Source of the DNA: Phoma sp. XZ068
Taxonomy: Eukaryota; Ascomycota; Dothideomycetes; Pleosporales; Didymellaceae
NCBI GenBank assembly: GCA_004835665.1
Contig: RBKR01000008.1
Span: forward strand, 682,001 to 746,000
Length of the DNA: 64,000 nt
Direction: 5' to 3'
Positions 22,482 to 34,600 of the stretch are shown in pieces. Within the stretch, counting starts at the first letter, position 1. Each line of letters begins with the position of its first letter. The position numbers and the translations under genes are program-made. The notes beneath the pieces were generated by a model. That model ran no database searches. It was given only the letters and a program-made list of their open reading frames with translations, and was not told where the DNA came from.

Positions 22482-23025
22482 ACGAGTCGCACAGCATTCG
22501 TCCTGAAGATCCTTTGGCATTTGTAATGTTTGAAGGTGTAGATCTTGCACTCTGTATAGTCTGTCAATGTCAGCAGATACCCACAAAAAGTTGCATAAGA
22601 GCCAGAGGTATGCTGTTAATTGAACGTTTCAGTACTTGAGGAGTACAAGGTGCAGCCCTGCCATCAAAGACTTTGACTGTTTCTGTGCTGAACTGTAAGC
22701 ACGCCCAGTCTATAAAATCTGGCCAGCTACAAACTGTCCGTCGGTAGCCGTAAATGGTACTACATCTGTCGGATACGGGTTTCAAGGCTTGTGTCGCAGG
22801 AATTGGTCGGTCGGAGGTTGCGGATGTAAGGACAGACGAAGTGGGGTTACATGCCATACTGACATAAAAGGTACCCACTCCCCACCTGTAGGTGGAGAGA
22901 TCAATCGTCCTATCCAGCCCAATCTCCTTTCCACACCCAATTTCAAGTCAGTCTCTTTCAACAATACTTCTCGGTTCCCGCTCACAGCTCGCAGACAGCA
23001 GAATAAACCCAGAGACGATATCACG
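22482..23025. other. intergenic, promoter of the EthD gene
   Basis: No coding signal is supported. It holds a TATA-like CATAAAAGG at about 22862-22871 and the palindrome at 22882-22895, followed by a C/T-rich leader up to the ATG at 23026. Confidence 0.5.
22882..22895. promoter_or_regulatory. palindrome CCACCT-GT-AGGTGG
   Basis: Perfect six-base arms around GT, just downstream of a TATA-like element and about 130 bases before the EthD start codon. It may bind a dimeric regulator; inference only. Confidence 0.35.
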
Positions 23026-23343
23026 ATGTCCAGCAACGGTGCACAGTTTGTAGTACTTTACCCTCGCAAGGATGGTGCGAAGTTCGATCTCGATTACTAT
23101 CATGCCACACACATGCCGCTTGTCAAGAACACCTGGAGTCCTCACGGACTGAAGTCATTCAGTGTCGTCCAGCTCAGCCCAGACAACCAGTACAGCTACG
23201 CCGCGATCTTGGACTTCGAGAGCCAGGAACACATCGGCAAGGCATTGGCAGATCCCAAGTCACAAGAAGTCATGGCAGACATCCCCAAGTTCAGCAGCGA
23301 GCAGCCCGTCATTATTGGAGGCAATGTCACTCTTCGAGGTTAG
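23026..23343 (+). CDS. EthD-domain protein
   Basis: Intronless, 105 aa. It reads MSSNGAQFVVLYPRKDGAKF, DLDYYHATHMPLVKNTW, then SFSVVQLSPDNQYSYAAILDF and a C-terminal PVIIGGNVTL. This is the dimeric alpha+beta-barrel fold of EthD-like small proteins (F-D-x-x-Y-Y-x-x-H-x-P-L is the family hallmark). Members include ether-degradation accessory proteins and fungal polyketide-decorating or dehydratase-like enzymes; the substrate cannot be told. The reading frame is open further upstream to about 22789, but the conserved N-terminus begins at the ATG at 23026, which also follows a normal leader. It is followed by a ligase gene 296 bases downstream on the same strand. Confidence 0.9.
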   Translation: MSSNGAQFVVLYPRKDGAKFDLDYYHATHMPLVKNTWSPHGLKSFSVVQLSPDNQYSYAAILDFESQEHIGKALADPKSQEVMADIPKFSSEQPVIIGGNVTLRG

Positions 23344-23639
23344 ATGCGAGACGTGGGAGGTGCTGATTGGGCTGAGTCGGCTGTATGAAGCTTCGGCGCA
23401 ATGGAGGGGCAGAGCAAGCTCGGTGTAGCTCTCGGTGCAGCCAACCCCGCACTAGGTCGACATTCACCGAGGTATCTCCTCTCATGTAACTCAATGCATG
23501 ACTATTATACCCGAATCAGTAATCCAATTAACGCCCACTTTGAGCAAGACACACAATGCATTCTACTCTTCATACCAGAAGACATCCTATCGATCCAAAT
23601 TTTCTGATTTCGGCCCTTTCGAAATAGTCAACCTACGTC

Positions 23640-25532
23640 ATGCCGTTCCTTGCTGAAGAGCACATCGAAATACCCACTACTGATCTGCTATCATGGATGT
23701 TTGATAATCAAGCATACGACGCAAACGCACCTGTAATGATAATGATAGACGAACATGACATGCAACAAACTAAGAACTGCAGATCTACATCGACGCAGCA
23801 GAACCTGCACGATCAATCTCATCAAACCAGGCAAGAAGCATAGCACGGAAGTTATGTTCCGGCTTCAAGTCAATTGGACTGAAGGAGGGCGATTGCGTTT
23901 GCCTGCTCTCTTTCAATGATGTATGTCTTCAGATCTGAGCTCTACGTCACTCTGTGTCTGCGGCCCTTCCAAGTTGGACATCTTTGAACGCCTGCTGACA
24001 ATATGAGATTTACTACTCCATGGCCTTCTTAGGCATTCTATCGTTCGGAGGCAGCTTTGCCGGTGCTAATCCGTCCCATACGGCGTACGAGCTCACGCAT
24101 GCCTTTCGTACTGCTGAAGTCAAAGCGCTCATCGTGGAACCCGAGCTTCTCCCTAATGCTCTGAAAGCAGCAGCACAAGCTGGTATTCCTAGAACAAACA
24201 TCTTCGCCTTCGACCATCACGTGCCCGTCACTCAAATCTGGAATGATCGGGAAGTCTGGGGCGAAGGACTGGGCGGTGAGGAACGCTGGGGCGGGCTCAA
24301 GAGCTGGAGGTATCTAATGGGCCATGGAGAAAGCGACTGGATTAAATGGGATAACGAAGCCCGGAGCAAGTCAACAACAGCAGCACGCCTGTTCTCCAGC
24401 GGAACAACTGGTCTCCCCAAAGCCGTCGAAATGACCCATCACAACTTCATCGCCCAGCACACCATGGTCCTCGAACACAAACCCCGCGACTACGAAGTCA
24501 TCCGCCTCCTGTGCACACCCATGTTCCACGTCGCCAACGTCCCGCGTGCTCACACCTCTCCCCTCCGAGGAGGCCTCCGCACCTACGTTATGCGGCGCTT
24601 CGAACTGCAATCCTGGCTACAGAACATCTCGCGCTTCGGCATCACCGAAGCAAACATGGTCCCACCGATGGTAATCCAAGTCATCAACTCTGCGCTCACA
24701 AAGACGTACTCTCTCAACTCCATCCGCAACGCCTGGGTCGGCGCCGCCCCGCTCGCCGCAGAACCACAAGCACGCTTCAAGGCCCTACTTCGAGCTGATA
24801 CGCCGTTCAACCAGGTCTGGGGCATGAGCGAGACGAGCTGTATAGCGACCATGTGCCACTACCCCGAGCACGATGCGACGGGCTCCGTGGGACGGTTTCT
24901 GCCGAACATGGACGCCAAGCTTGTCGACGACGAAGGGAACGATGTAACTGGGTTCGATGTACGCGGGGAACTGTGTGCGCGCGGGCCGCTGATAGTGAAG
25001 GGGTACTTTAACAATGCGCGTGCGAATGCGGAGAGTTGGGATGCAGATGGGTATTTTCATACGGGAGATATTGCGGTGAGGAGCCGGGAGAACGGGCTGT
25101 GGTATATTGTTGATAGGAAGAAGGTGAGCAGTTCACATCAATCAGTACGGAGGACTGCCAGGGTGCTAACATGGGATGCAGGAACTCATCAAAGTCCGGG
25201 GTTTCCAAGTGGCACCCGCAGAGTTGGAAGGCGTCTTACTATCACATCCAGAAGTCAGTGACGCAGCTGTTATTGGCGTGTCAGCTGGCGGTACGAGTGC
25301 AAAAGCGGGCGAGGAAGGGAGTGAGCTGCCACGAGCCTATATTGTTCTCAAGTCAGGGAGCCAGATGGGCGAGAAGGAGGTTCAGCGTTACATGGACGAG
25401 CGCCTGGCAAAGTACAAGCAGTTGGTAGGCGGAGTGCGATTCGTCGAATCCATACCGAAGAACGCTTCGGGCAAGATACTTAAGAAAGACTTGAAGGAGA
25501 TGGCTAAGAAGGAGATGAATGCCCGACTATAG
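23640..25532 (+). CDS. 4-coumarate-CoA-ligase-like acyl-CoA synthetase, peroxisomal
   Basis: Exons 23640-23732, 23783-23920, 24008-25123 and 25182-25532, all joined in phase 0, give 565 aa. ATP-dependent adenylating enzyme: activates a carboxylic acid to acyl-AMP and then acyl-CoA. Motifs: P-loop SSGTTGLPKAVEMTH (about 207-221), QVWGMSET, GYFHTGDIAV, VDRKKELIKVRGFQVAPAEL, and the C-terminal catalytic Lys in PKNASGKIL (about 547). The protein ends in ARL, a canonical type-1 peroxisomal signal, as in many plant and fungal 4CL-like enzymes, so a role in peroxisomal activation of an aryl or fatty acid is likely. The exact substrate is unknown. Exons 1-2 restore the N-terminal block IYIDAAEPARSISSNQARSI and LLSFNDIYYSMAFLGILSFG. 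Confidence 0.94.
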
Positions 25533-25855
25533 ACGATTGTATAGACCAAGAGAGACGTAGATTCTATAACACGATAGTTGACATGCAGAATATTACTATT
25601 GTTCACAATCCATGTCTTCCAAGATACTAATGAGCAGTTGCAGACACGCTCGCTCTATGCAAAATGCGATCCAAAGCAGTGCTTCAATCTAATGCGCTGT
25701 ACTTGAAGTTTCCGATCCAAGATGTACAAATGAAAATGTAGGCCGACCCCAATATATACTAGAATGGTGTAATAAGGTCGCGTAACCAAAAAAATTATAT
25801 AGCTTATCAACCTCTACTCATCCTTATGCTCTTGAAAGACCTATCTACACGGTCG
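25533..25855. other. intergenic, convergent 3' ends
   Basis: AT-rich 323 bases between the stop codons of the ligase (+) and the Caf120-like gene (-). No gene is seen. Confidence 0.6.
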
Positions 25856-28800
25856 TTAATGTCTCCGTTGTTGTTGTTGTTGTTGTTGTTGTTGCTGCTG
25901 CCCGTAAGGTCTCGTTGGTGGGTAGTTCTGGTTTTGCTGCATGTACTGTTGCTGCTGCTGCTGCTGCTGCTGTGGGAAGTATTGGCCTTGCATGGACTGT
26001 GCGGGTGTCTGGATCCAACCGCCAGGCATTTGCATCTGCGGTGTCATAGCTTGCTGTTGGGGGAAATACCCTTGTTGAGCGTACATATGCGCTGATCCAG
26101 GCGTTGAGTAAGCCACGCCAGGCATGCCCGTAGCCGTACCGAGCCCTGGGGAGGTACCCATCATGCTTGGCGCGTAGTTGCTCTGCGCGTACATGCCCTG
26201 CGCCATAGCCATTTGCTGGTTCATGTTCTGCATCTCCATCATCTGACGTTGTCGGGCCTCCATCTGGCGCTGCTGTTCCTGCATCTGTCGCTGGTTCTGT
26301 AGCATCATTCGCTTATCAATCTCAGCTTGCATAGCTACAGATTGGCGGTTCTGCTGTTTTGCTGCTGCCTTCTCCTTCTCGCGGAAATCGATGTAGCCTG
26401 TGAGACCTTGCGATGGTTGCTGTTGGTTTTTCTTGTCAGAGCTACTCGACATGTCGAGCAAGGGCGTTCCAGTCATACGAGCAACCTGCTCCTGTTCACG
26501 AGCAGACAATGTGGTAGGCTTGGCATCGAGCAGCAGCTCTGCACCTCCGGAAGGTGGCCTGCTAAGCGTGAGTCTGCTAGACGGGCGCATAGCAGGTGAA
26601 GGAGGACGTTCCGGGGTACGTTGTAGATGAGTCCAGTCGCCAGACCGTGTACGATTCGTGGGTGGCGGTGTTTGTCTAGCGTAGTTCATTAGGCCAGGGG
26701 ACTGTTGAGCAGCGCGGTGCATCACCCATTCCTCGGCATCCAGCTTGTGCGCACTCAATTTGCGAGGAGCTGCCATGGCAGGTTGCCATGCAACTTGTCG
26801 TGTTTCGAAATCGTTCGGAGATCCAGAGGTGCTGCGCATATGCAATGCAGTGTTGGGTGTGGTTCTCCCAGACGACAGGTATGAATTTCGATTATGCATC
26901 TCATTAGGCGAAGGGGCTAGGTTCTCCCTTGAGCGCGAATGCTCGTTGCCCTGCATCGCCTGCCCGGGTGTCATTGTACCGCTCGTGCCTGGACGCTTGT
27001 CGTTGAAGCCCAAGGCGTATGTTGGACCGAAGTCAATCGAAGGCATGTCGGCTGAGGGTTGAATTTTAGGGTCCAACGTCGGGTGTGATGCCCCAGCAGT
27101 TGTATCCGCATGATGTAACAAACTTGCATCACCGATTGTCCTCAGAACACCACTACGCGGACGGTCCTCTCTCCTTACAGGTAGCTTCCGTACCACTACT
27201 TCTTCGCTATGTGTACTAGCATAGTCTGGAGTTGACGTTGATATTGCATCATCGTCATAGCGACTGCTTGATTTGCTTTGCTGCCTGAATAGTGAGGTTT
27301 CTGTCTGGTTCAGGGCATCAAGAGCTTCAGGATCAACTACATCCTGTCGTAAACTACCAAGACTTGAGCTAGTGGTCGAGCGCTGCGAAAAGGAGGGAGA
27401 CCGACCTGGGACTGGTTTACGGGTAATTTGACCGCCGCTGCTACCAGAATGCGGGCGATGGGGAAGTTCTTGTCTCATCTGAGAAGGCAATGGCGCGCCA
27501 TGCTCTGGCACGGGAGGTGCTACAGGTTCATACCCTTGTGGCGGCTGCACGAATTCAGCGTGCTCAACATACGGCGATGCAGGGATCGTGGGCATCCTGT
27601 TCTGGGAGCGATCCTCGCGAGTAACTGGTCGCTGCGGTGCATTCAGGTGCAGCTGCTGCCCGCGATCTGCGCTGTAGTCACCGCTCCTTCTGCTGTGCAG
27701 ACTCTCTTGACTCTTCCAAGCTGCCGCTGCGCCAGCTGCCGCAATACCTGCTGACAACGGAGTATTTGTTGCGTCAGCCATCTGGTTGAGCGTAGCGTTG
27801 TCCACGTGCGGATTTGGCTTGATAGTGGATCCGGGCACGGAAGGTCGAACGGGCGGTTTCTGGCTTGAAGCATGCGCAAAGGAAGGTGGATGATCTACTG
27901 GGCCAACAGGTGGCGCAGATGCCGCAACTGGAAATTCGGGCAAATTCTGAGGCTCGTGACTCGGTGATTCGTCAGTATCAGAACTTTCAACATGATTCGT
28001 CGAACCGTTGTGGTGAGACCCATTGTATACGACGCCATGCTGTGGTGGAGTCGGCGCTCTGTCGCTGTAGTCCATGTTCTGCTGTTGTGCCAGGCGTGAT
28101 GGTGTCTTATGCGGATTGTGCACATTCTCAGAGACCGATCGCTGATGGCGAGGAGTCGCGAAGGGGCCGATTGGTGGCGCAGAGTCCACACGACGTGGTC
28201 CTTGTGGGTCGAAGTTGACTTCCCTCGTGGGCGAAGGCTGTCGAGTAGAGGGTTGTGAGCGGACGGAGCCACCATCCTGGAATCGAAGATTGCGAGTGGA
28301 GGGGGTAAAGCCTGCTCGACTAAGAGTGTTTCTGCGGCTTCCATGGACCGAGCTACGATCGGAGTCAGGTAAAGTATTCATACGAGTAGATGTCAGATCC
28401 TTCAGCTGCTTCCTCCACTGCCTCTCAGACCAAGTGTGACTGCCTTCTTTATTGATCAGGCCGGCCACATCCCAGAGTTCCAGATACCCATATCGCCTAT
28501 CAGAAGGCATCGCAAACATGAGACCACGAGTGTCCAAAACATCTGCAATCAGCTTCTTAGGTCGCCCGTAGAGATTGAAGGTGTCGAACACCGGGAAGAG
28601 GAATTGGAGCATGATCTCGAAACCTGTAATAGCGGGCCGTGATTCTGGCATAACAAAGACGAAACCCTCGGTGGTAGTCTCTGGTTGAGAGTGCACCGTG
28701 ATTTTTCCCTCGATTTTCACCAACGTGGATGAATCGATGAGCGGTTTCGACTGAGGATAGATGGCATAACACGCGAACGCGTCCTTGACCGTTGCAATTG

Positions 28801-29870
28801 GCTTCGTCTTCTTGGTGATCTTCTTCGTCTCGTAGAACTTCATGTCGCCCCGCAGCACCGGTTGCTTCTCGTAGACGTTCTTTTTGCTCTTCTGGTCTTT
28901 TTGCAACTTGGCAATCTCTTTCTGGTCTGGCGGGCTGACGACGCACCAGCAACGGCGCCAGGGAGTGCCGGCACCGAAGCGCACTCGGACCCAGTCTTCG
29001 TATTTTGCGTTCTCTCGGGCGAGAATAATGCGGATGTTGTTCAAAAACTTGCCCTTGCCAGCGATCAAAGACCCAGTGTATGCCTCCTGCAGCGTCGTGT
29101 GCTCGTACATGGCGAGCCGAATGGCAGCGGTCCACTGTGTCAGTGCGTGGTACGAATCAAAGTGGAGCAGATACTTGTTGCTTGCGGCCGTAGATACACT
29201 GAGGATGTGGTCGAGCTTCTTGCCGTCTTTCAAGGTCATGGAGGGAATCTAGTGGGTGTCAGCACGAGAGCGCGTGTCGGCATTGGGGAAACGCACCATG
29301 TGAATTGCAGCATCGGTGAGGTTGATGAAGGTAGGAATGACTTCACGGTCGCCGCCAACATGGTCCAGCTCGCTCGCGTTCCACAGGGACATGATGGTGC
29401 CGACGAGCTGGACGAAGTACTCCTGCCACTTCCTATCTTGGGCCGGACGGCCACCTGCATATCCGTTAGTGGCACAGCAGCGGGGATCCTGGCAAGCGTG
29501 ACGTACGGGTGTCTGTGTCGTGGAACTTGAGGAAGTAGCCCTCCTGGTACAGCTTGTTCGAGTGGCTGTTCAAGAAGGTGAAGATGCGCTGCAGCTCGGG
29601 CAGCGTGTCCTGGCCAACCTCCATGACGGGCGGCTGGTACGTCTGTATCATGGACATGGGGCGTGACGAGCGGCCCGTGTCGGCGCGCTGGCGCTGCTGC
29701 TGGGCTGGACTGGGCGAGGCGCGCCCGCTGTTGTAGTCATGCAGCGCTGTGGCCGACTCTGCGAAGGCGTGCGAGGACGGCGGCGGCTTCGAGGGGGACG
29801 CGGGGCCGGGCGAGGGTGTGGCGGACGAGGTTGTCTTGTGCTGCTGGGCGGTGCCACCCCATTGTGACAT
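25856..29870 (-). CDS. Caf120-like PH-domain protein (CCR4-NOT associated)
   Basis: Exons 29870-29507, 29454-29297 and 29248-25856 give 1304 aa. A pleckstrin-homology domain spans roughly residues 105-225 (KLYQEGYFLKFHDTD, RKWQEYFVQLVGTIMSLWNA, SASNK-type strand, HALTQWTAAIRLAMYEHTTL). A second conserved block follows (FGAGTPWRRCWCVVSPPD through LPDSDRSS). This matches yeast Caf120/Skg3, which associate with the CCR4-NOT deadenylase and with the cell periphery. The last 800 residues are disordered, rich in Ser, Pro and Gln, and end in two poly-Gln tracts. The start codon chosen is the ATG of MSQWGGTAQQ; in-frame ATGs lie upstream (for example of MLRSVRSF). The exons keep phase and restore DTDTRGRPAQDRKW and AAIHMIPSMTL. 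Confidence 0.93.
25867..25972 (-). repeat. CAA and CAG trinucleotide runs (poly-Gln)
   Basis: On the minus strand, 25972-25951 is a CAG run and 25900-25867 a CAG/CAA run, coding for Gln tracts of about 9 and 11 residues at the C-terminus of the Caf120-like protein. Both can change length in frame. Confidence 0.9.
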
Positions 29871-31636
29871 GAAAGAGAGGACTGTAAACGAGCGGACGGA
29901 GCGCAGCATTAGCGAGGTGCTCTCCGATTGAACGGCGCCGGCTGCCTGGGACAGCAGCACGGCAGAGGGAGCGGAGTGACGCTGGGCGCAGCTATTTACC
30001 TCTCTTAGGGCGGGCCATGGTGGGCGCTTTCCTCAGGGAGCGCGGAAGCTCCTCCTAGCCACGAGTCACCCGGAACGCCAAAAACACCAGACACAGCAGG
30101 GAGCGGAGGCAATGCTCGCGGCGCGTGGTGGTCGCCGCTGGGTCAGCTGGGCACGCCACGGATGCACCGGCTCGAGGGAAGGAGACGTTCAGGGCACGCG
30201 GGAGCGAAATACGTCCAGCAGGTGCGCGTCTATGCAACGAGTGACAGCAGACACAGGCGTACCGGGGAGCAGGGAGATCAAGACTGTCAGAAACCTTCGA
30301 GCAAGCGGCGGTGCGAGGGTGTGGCCGCAGTCTTGTAGTACCTAGTGCGAGTGCTGCACGTATGCGGTCCGCCGCGGTAGAGCGCTGCAACAATTCTCGG
30401 CGCCGCGGCAGGGATGCAGCAGAGATGACGACAAGGGATCGCCGCAGCCGTCGAGTATTCTGATCTCAAGATCAGCAGCGAGATCACTCAATTCAGCAGC
30501 AGCGGCATCAGAGCAAGAGGTAGGCGAGGTCGAGGACGCGTGCTGTGGCTGGCGGGCGGCTGCGAACGTCGGAGTGGCCATATTTATGGGGGCTCCACGC
30601 TCGCGCCTCGAACTGGCTGCGAGCTTCCCTTTGGAGACGTAATGCTGTCCTTGCACACTGACCTATCGTATTCGATCGCATTGGTACCTGAGCTGCCACA
30701 GCTGCTAAACAAATCCGGATCCGTGCACCCACTGACGGCTAACGGCACCCTCGTCCCTGCTTTGGGCAACCATGATGCTTTGATCATGGTGATGCTTCGG
30801 TGATGGCGGTGCCTTGGCAATGTCCTGTGGCAGTGAACGCGGGGAAGGAAGGAATGTCTAGCGAGCGCAACCATCCGTGGTGGGTGGCCCCTCCATAGCA
30901 AGCAATTGCAGTTCAGGACGGCCTTTTCATCGCAAGGGTGCTGCACGGGTTGTTTGCTTCATGCTCTATGCTCCTACACCTCGTATCGAGTGAGACAATG
31001 TATTGCTTCTGCCGCTGTTGCGCCACGCGCGGCCAGCCATTGCTAAGACTTACTCATCCAGCCTATGTCATACTATGGTAGTATATGCTTGGCCAAGAGA
31101 GCGCAAAGAAAAAAGACACTCACGACCAAAATCCCAAGGCGCCGGAAGCAGTGCAGCAATGGCCGCAGAGCGACCGACTGGGGATTTCTATTCTTGAAAC
31201 GCGACCTCTGGCACGTTGGCACGTGATACGTCATGCCGGTCTCTCCAGGGGCCCGGCATAGCGTGTTCCACGTCACTTCTGGAAGTTCAACTCGGAGATT
31301 TCTCCTGGGCTGTCAACATTCTCTGTAGCAGGGGAAACCACGCCATATTTCAGCGCGGATCTGGCCTTGTTGCCGATATTTGTTCATTCTTCCGTCCATT
31401 TATTGCTATTGATACCTCATTATGAAGGTGGTTGTCGTGGGTATATCCTTCCACTCAACCATTCAAAACGCCATCGCTGAATGCTAACAACCCTGCCCAC
31501 TACCCATTTTCCAGACCCAAAAACTCGGGTCACTACCACAAACTCCTAAAAATGCATGCATTCTGTACAATCCTCCTTGGATAATGTCCATATGACTGGT
31601 GGTTTCCACCACGCCACACCCTCATACGGATGGCCC
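29871..31636. other. 1.8-kb intergenic region
   Basis: The region holds the promoter and leader of the Caf120-like gene (from about 29871) and the 3' flank of TAF2 (near 31636). It is GC-rich up to about 30.6 kb and becomes more AT-rich after. Several 60-120 codon frames exist on both strands, none recognisable. Confidence 0.55.
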
Positions 31637-34600
31637 TCACGAACGAGGCAGCTTGAATCTATCAACCTTCATCTTGACAATTAGCTTCGGCTTTTCGCCA
31701 CCAGACTTTTCAATCTTCACTAGACCACTATTGGCGGCCCCGTTGATAAGCCCATTAGGCTCGACACTCTGTCTCTTGAACGGCCTGTCCTCACCGCCAC
31801 TTGGCAGCTTCCTCTTCTTGCTACTGCCATTCTTAAACTGCGCAAGCACATCAGAGGGCAATCTGAGCTTTACAATCTTGCTCCTCTTCTGTTTCGACTG
31901 GCTCTGCTTAGAAGGAGCAGGTGTAGATCGTGGCGCAGGAGTCGCAGTCGCAGATCTAGAAGGAGGAGCCGTAGCAGCGCTGGGCCGTGGCGGTGGAACG
32001 CTCGGCCGAGATGGCGCTGGGGTTGAAGGGCGGGAGTTGGGCGCCGAAGAACCAGGAACTGTTTTGGTCTTGATCTTGATTTTTGGACCTGACGAGGGAA
32101 TCGGAGAGTGCATGGGCGATGGTGCCGAGATGGCCTTCGGGATGTTGACCGGTGCAGGTTTTGGACGCGGCGGTGCCGGCGCAGCCGTTGCTGCTGAGCT
32201 TGGTGCTGGGGAAGCTGTCGGCAGCGGCACGGGTGTCTTTGTAATAGGAACCGGCGTTGCGTTTTTCTTTGGTGGTGACACCGCAGGTGGGCTGGGAGGC
32301 TTTGGGGGCAGTATGGGCGATTCTTGCTTGACAGCCGTCGGTTGTGGTGCTGGTGAGGGTTTCCGCGAGGGTGGTGCCGACATTGGAGCAGGTGAAGCGT
32401 GCTTGATGGGTGGAGAGAACATAGGCTGTGTCTTTGACAGGGCTGAGGATGGAGAAGAGGATGCGCCTCCAGCCGTGCTTGACTTGCCGAACTTGAGTGA
32501 AAGCTTGGGCTTTGGCGGCGCAACAACATTCGGCGGGGCAACCTTCAATGGGGCGATAGGTGCGGGCGGAGGTTGCGCAGACATTTCCCGCGGCAGCTCC
32601 ACTGGTGCTGGTATTGGTATTGGCACTGGCGCTGTCGCTGGCGCGGGTACAGGTGCTGGTGCTGGTGCGGGTGGTGCTTCCTTGACCAGCGGGTGCAGCG
32701 GCTTTGTACGGTACTTGTCGGTTTGTGTAAACTGCAACTTGGCTTGACCAAGATGTTTGACTTTCCAGTAACGTGGGAACCTGAGCTTTACAGGCAAGAC
32801 ATTCTTCCTACGATCCCGGAAGATCATGTCACAGAAGTCAAGAAGTTGGGTCATATCGCTGAGAGATAGCGTCCTCGAGTTCAGAGCCTCCTCGAGCACT
32901 TGTCGCAGCGTCTGGTTGTTAACCAAATCCTGCTTTAGCCCGTTGAGTGCTCCTGCCAGCGACTGGCGAGCAAGGCTCGATGCGCGAGCCGAGTTGTCAG
33001 CTTCTTGGTCGATAATCAAGCCACCGGAAGCCTCTTGAGACTTGTTAGGCATAAAGACGTCCCCGGTAGCAATCTGTCCAACAGCGATGTCGAGGATGAG
33101 GAGCAGCTGTTTCCTGAAGTGTGGCGAAGGGTCAGATCGGATCTCGTGCATCAGGAATCTCAGAATGCTATCCTTCCGGATCATGCCCAGTCGAACAAGG
33201 CATTCCCACGCCTTGAGTCGTACATTGTCCGCATTTCCAAGCTGCGCATACTGCGAGAACTCTGAAGGCTTGAAGGGTATGACCCGGTTCATGACTAGCT
33301 TCAGCGAGCAGTCAAGACCAGTAGTTGTGTATATGTTCTGGAAAGTTGGAATCCACTCATCTAGCCGTTGATGCCGCGTAAGCTCTTCAATGGCCTTCTT
33401 GGTGAAGTCGAATTCTTCTGCTTGTACGCGAAAGTCGAAATCGGTCACAACACTGGAAGGAGCACTAATAAGGCACTCAGCTAGACACCTCATAAGTGTC
33501 GAGATGTAGTGATCATCGCTGTAGTCGTTCCCGCGATTGTCGTTGTATCGCATGAGGTCGAGCAGGAAACGTTTAGCTTCCATTGGCGCTTTGCCATTCT
33601 CGCCTTTGATTCTGGCGATAGCTTTGGGGATGGCGCATTGGATCAGATACAGGCTTCGTTCGGAGAAGTCGTTCGACCTTGTCATAGGCGATCCAGGCAA
33701 GCAGAAGAGGTCCTGAAAGGCCTTTTTTAGGTGGAAGAGGCCGATCCAGTCCAAGCTTTGTTTGGCACTCTGAGCTAGGACGTCGGCAGCCATGGTTCGT
33801 ATGCCGTGGAAGTATCGGTTGTCCATTAGAGTCTTGACCAGGAACGTCGATATGAGCTTGTCTTCCTTTGTAGCCAGGAATTGTATGGACTAAATTGTCA
33901 GCGCAAATATCGGAGCGATGAATCTGAACTTACCTCAGCCTGTGCAACAACATCTTTGTCTTGTTGCAGCTGCGAAATGTACATGTAGCTCGGCATTTGA
34001 ACCTTGGCCTTGCAAATCCACTCAAAATCCGCATCAATACGAATCCACTCGTAGGCTTCGCCCTCCTGTTGACGCTCAACCTCAGCCGGCCAATCCCCCA
34101 GTTTCCACTCTTCCTGCTCTTCAGGTGATGCGAACACATCACCCAGCATGTAGAATGTAACGTCCTCTTGCGCATCGCCTGAAGCATCTAAGCCAGCGGC
34201 AGCAGCCATTCGCTCTTTGTTGAGTCGATTCCTCTTCAGTCGCTTATACTTGGTATTGTATGGAATTTCAACTTTCACCTTGGAGGCGTTGATCTCGACA
34301 ATGTGCTCGTATGGTGTACCATCGGCTTCGTGAATGCGGATCGTCATGGGTCCCAGAAACACTGGCCAGTTTTGTGTTGGCGCCAAGTTGTGCATGCTCT
34401 CCTTGGTTTTCCGAACAAACTCATCAGGAGAGAGCGTGCTTCCGACGGCCAGAACGTTCTGTTCTTGCTGGATAGTAAGTACGACAACTTGTTTCTTCTT
34501 GTTGAATTGTTGTTCGCACGTAAAAGTGGGGAAGCCAGAACCCTCGATCCACTGCTTGAAGAATGTCTCAAGCTTCTGATGACCAACTTTCTCACAGATG

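Noticed and set aside
22789..23025. Upstream in-frame extension of the EthD gene
   Set aside because: EthD homology starts at the ATG at 23026; the upstream part contains a TATA-like element, a palindrome and a leader, not conserved protein.
31599..32747. 382-codon plus-strand open frame rich in Gly/Ala
   Set aside because: Antisense image of the Pro/Ala-rich TAF2 tail; low complexity only.
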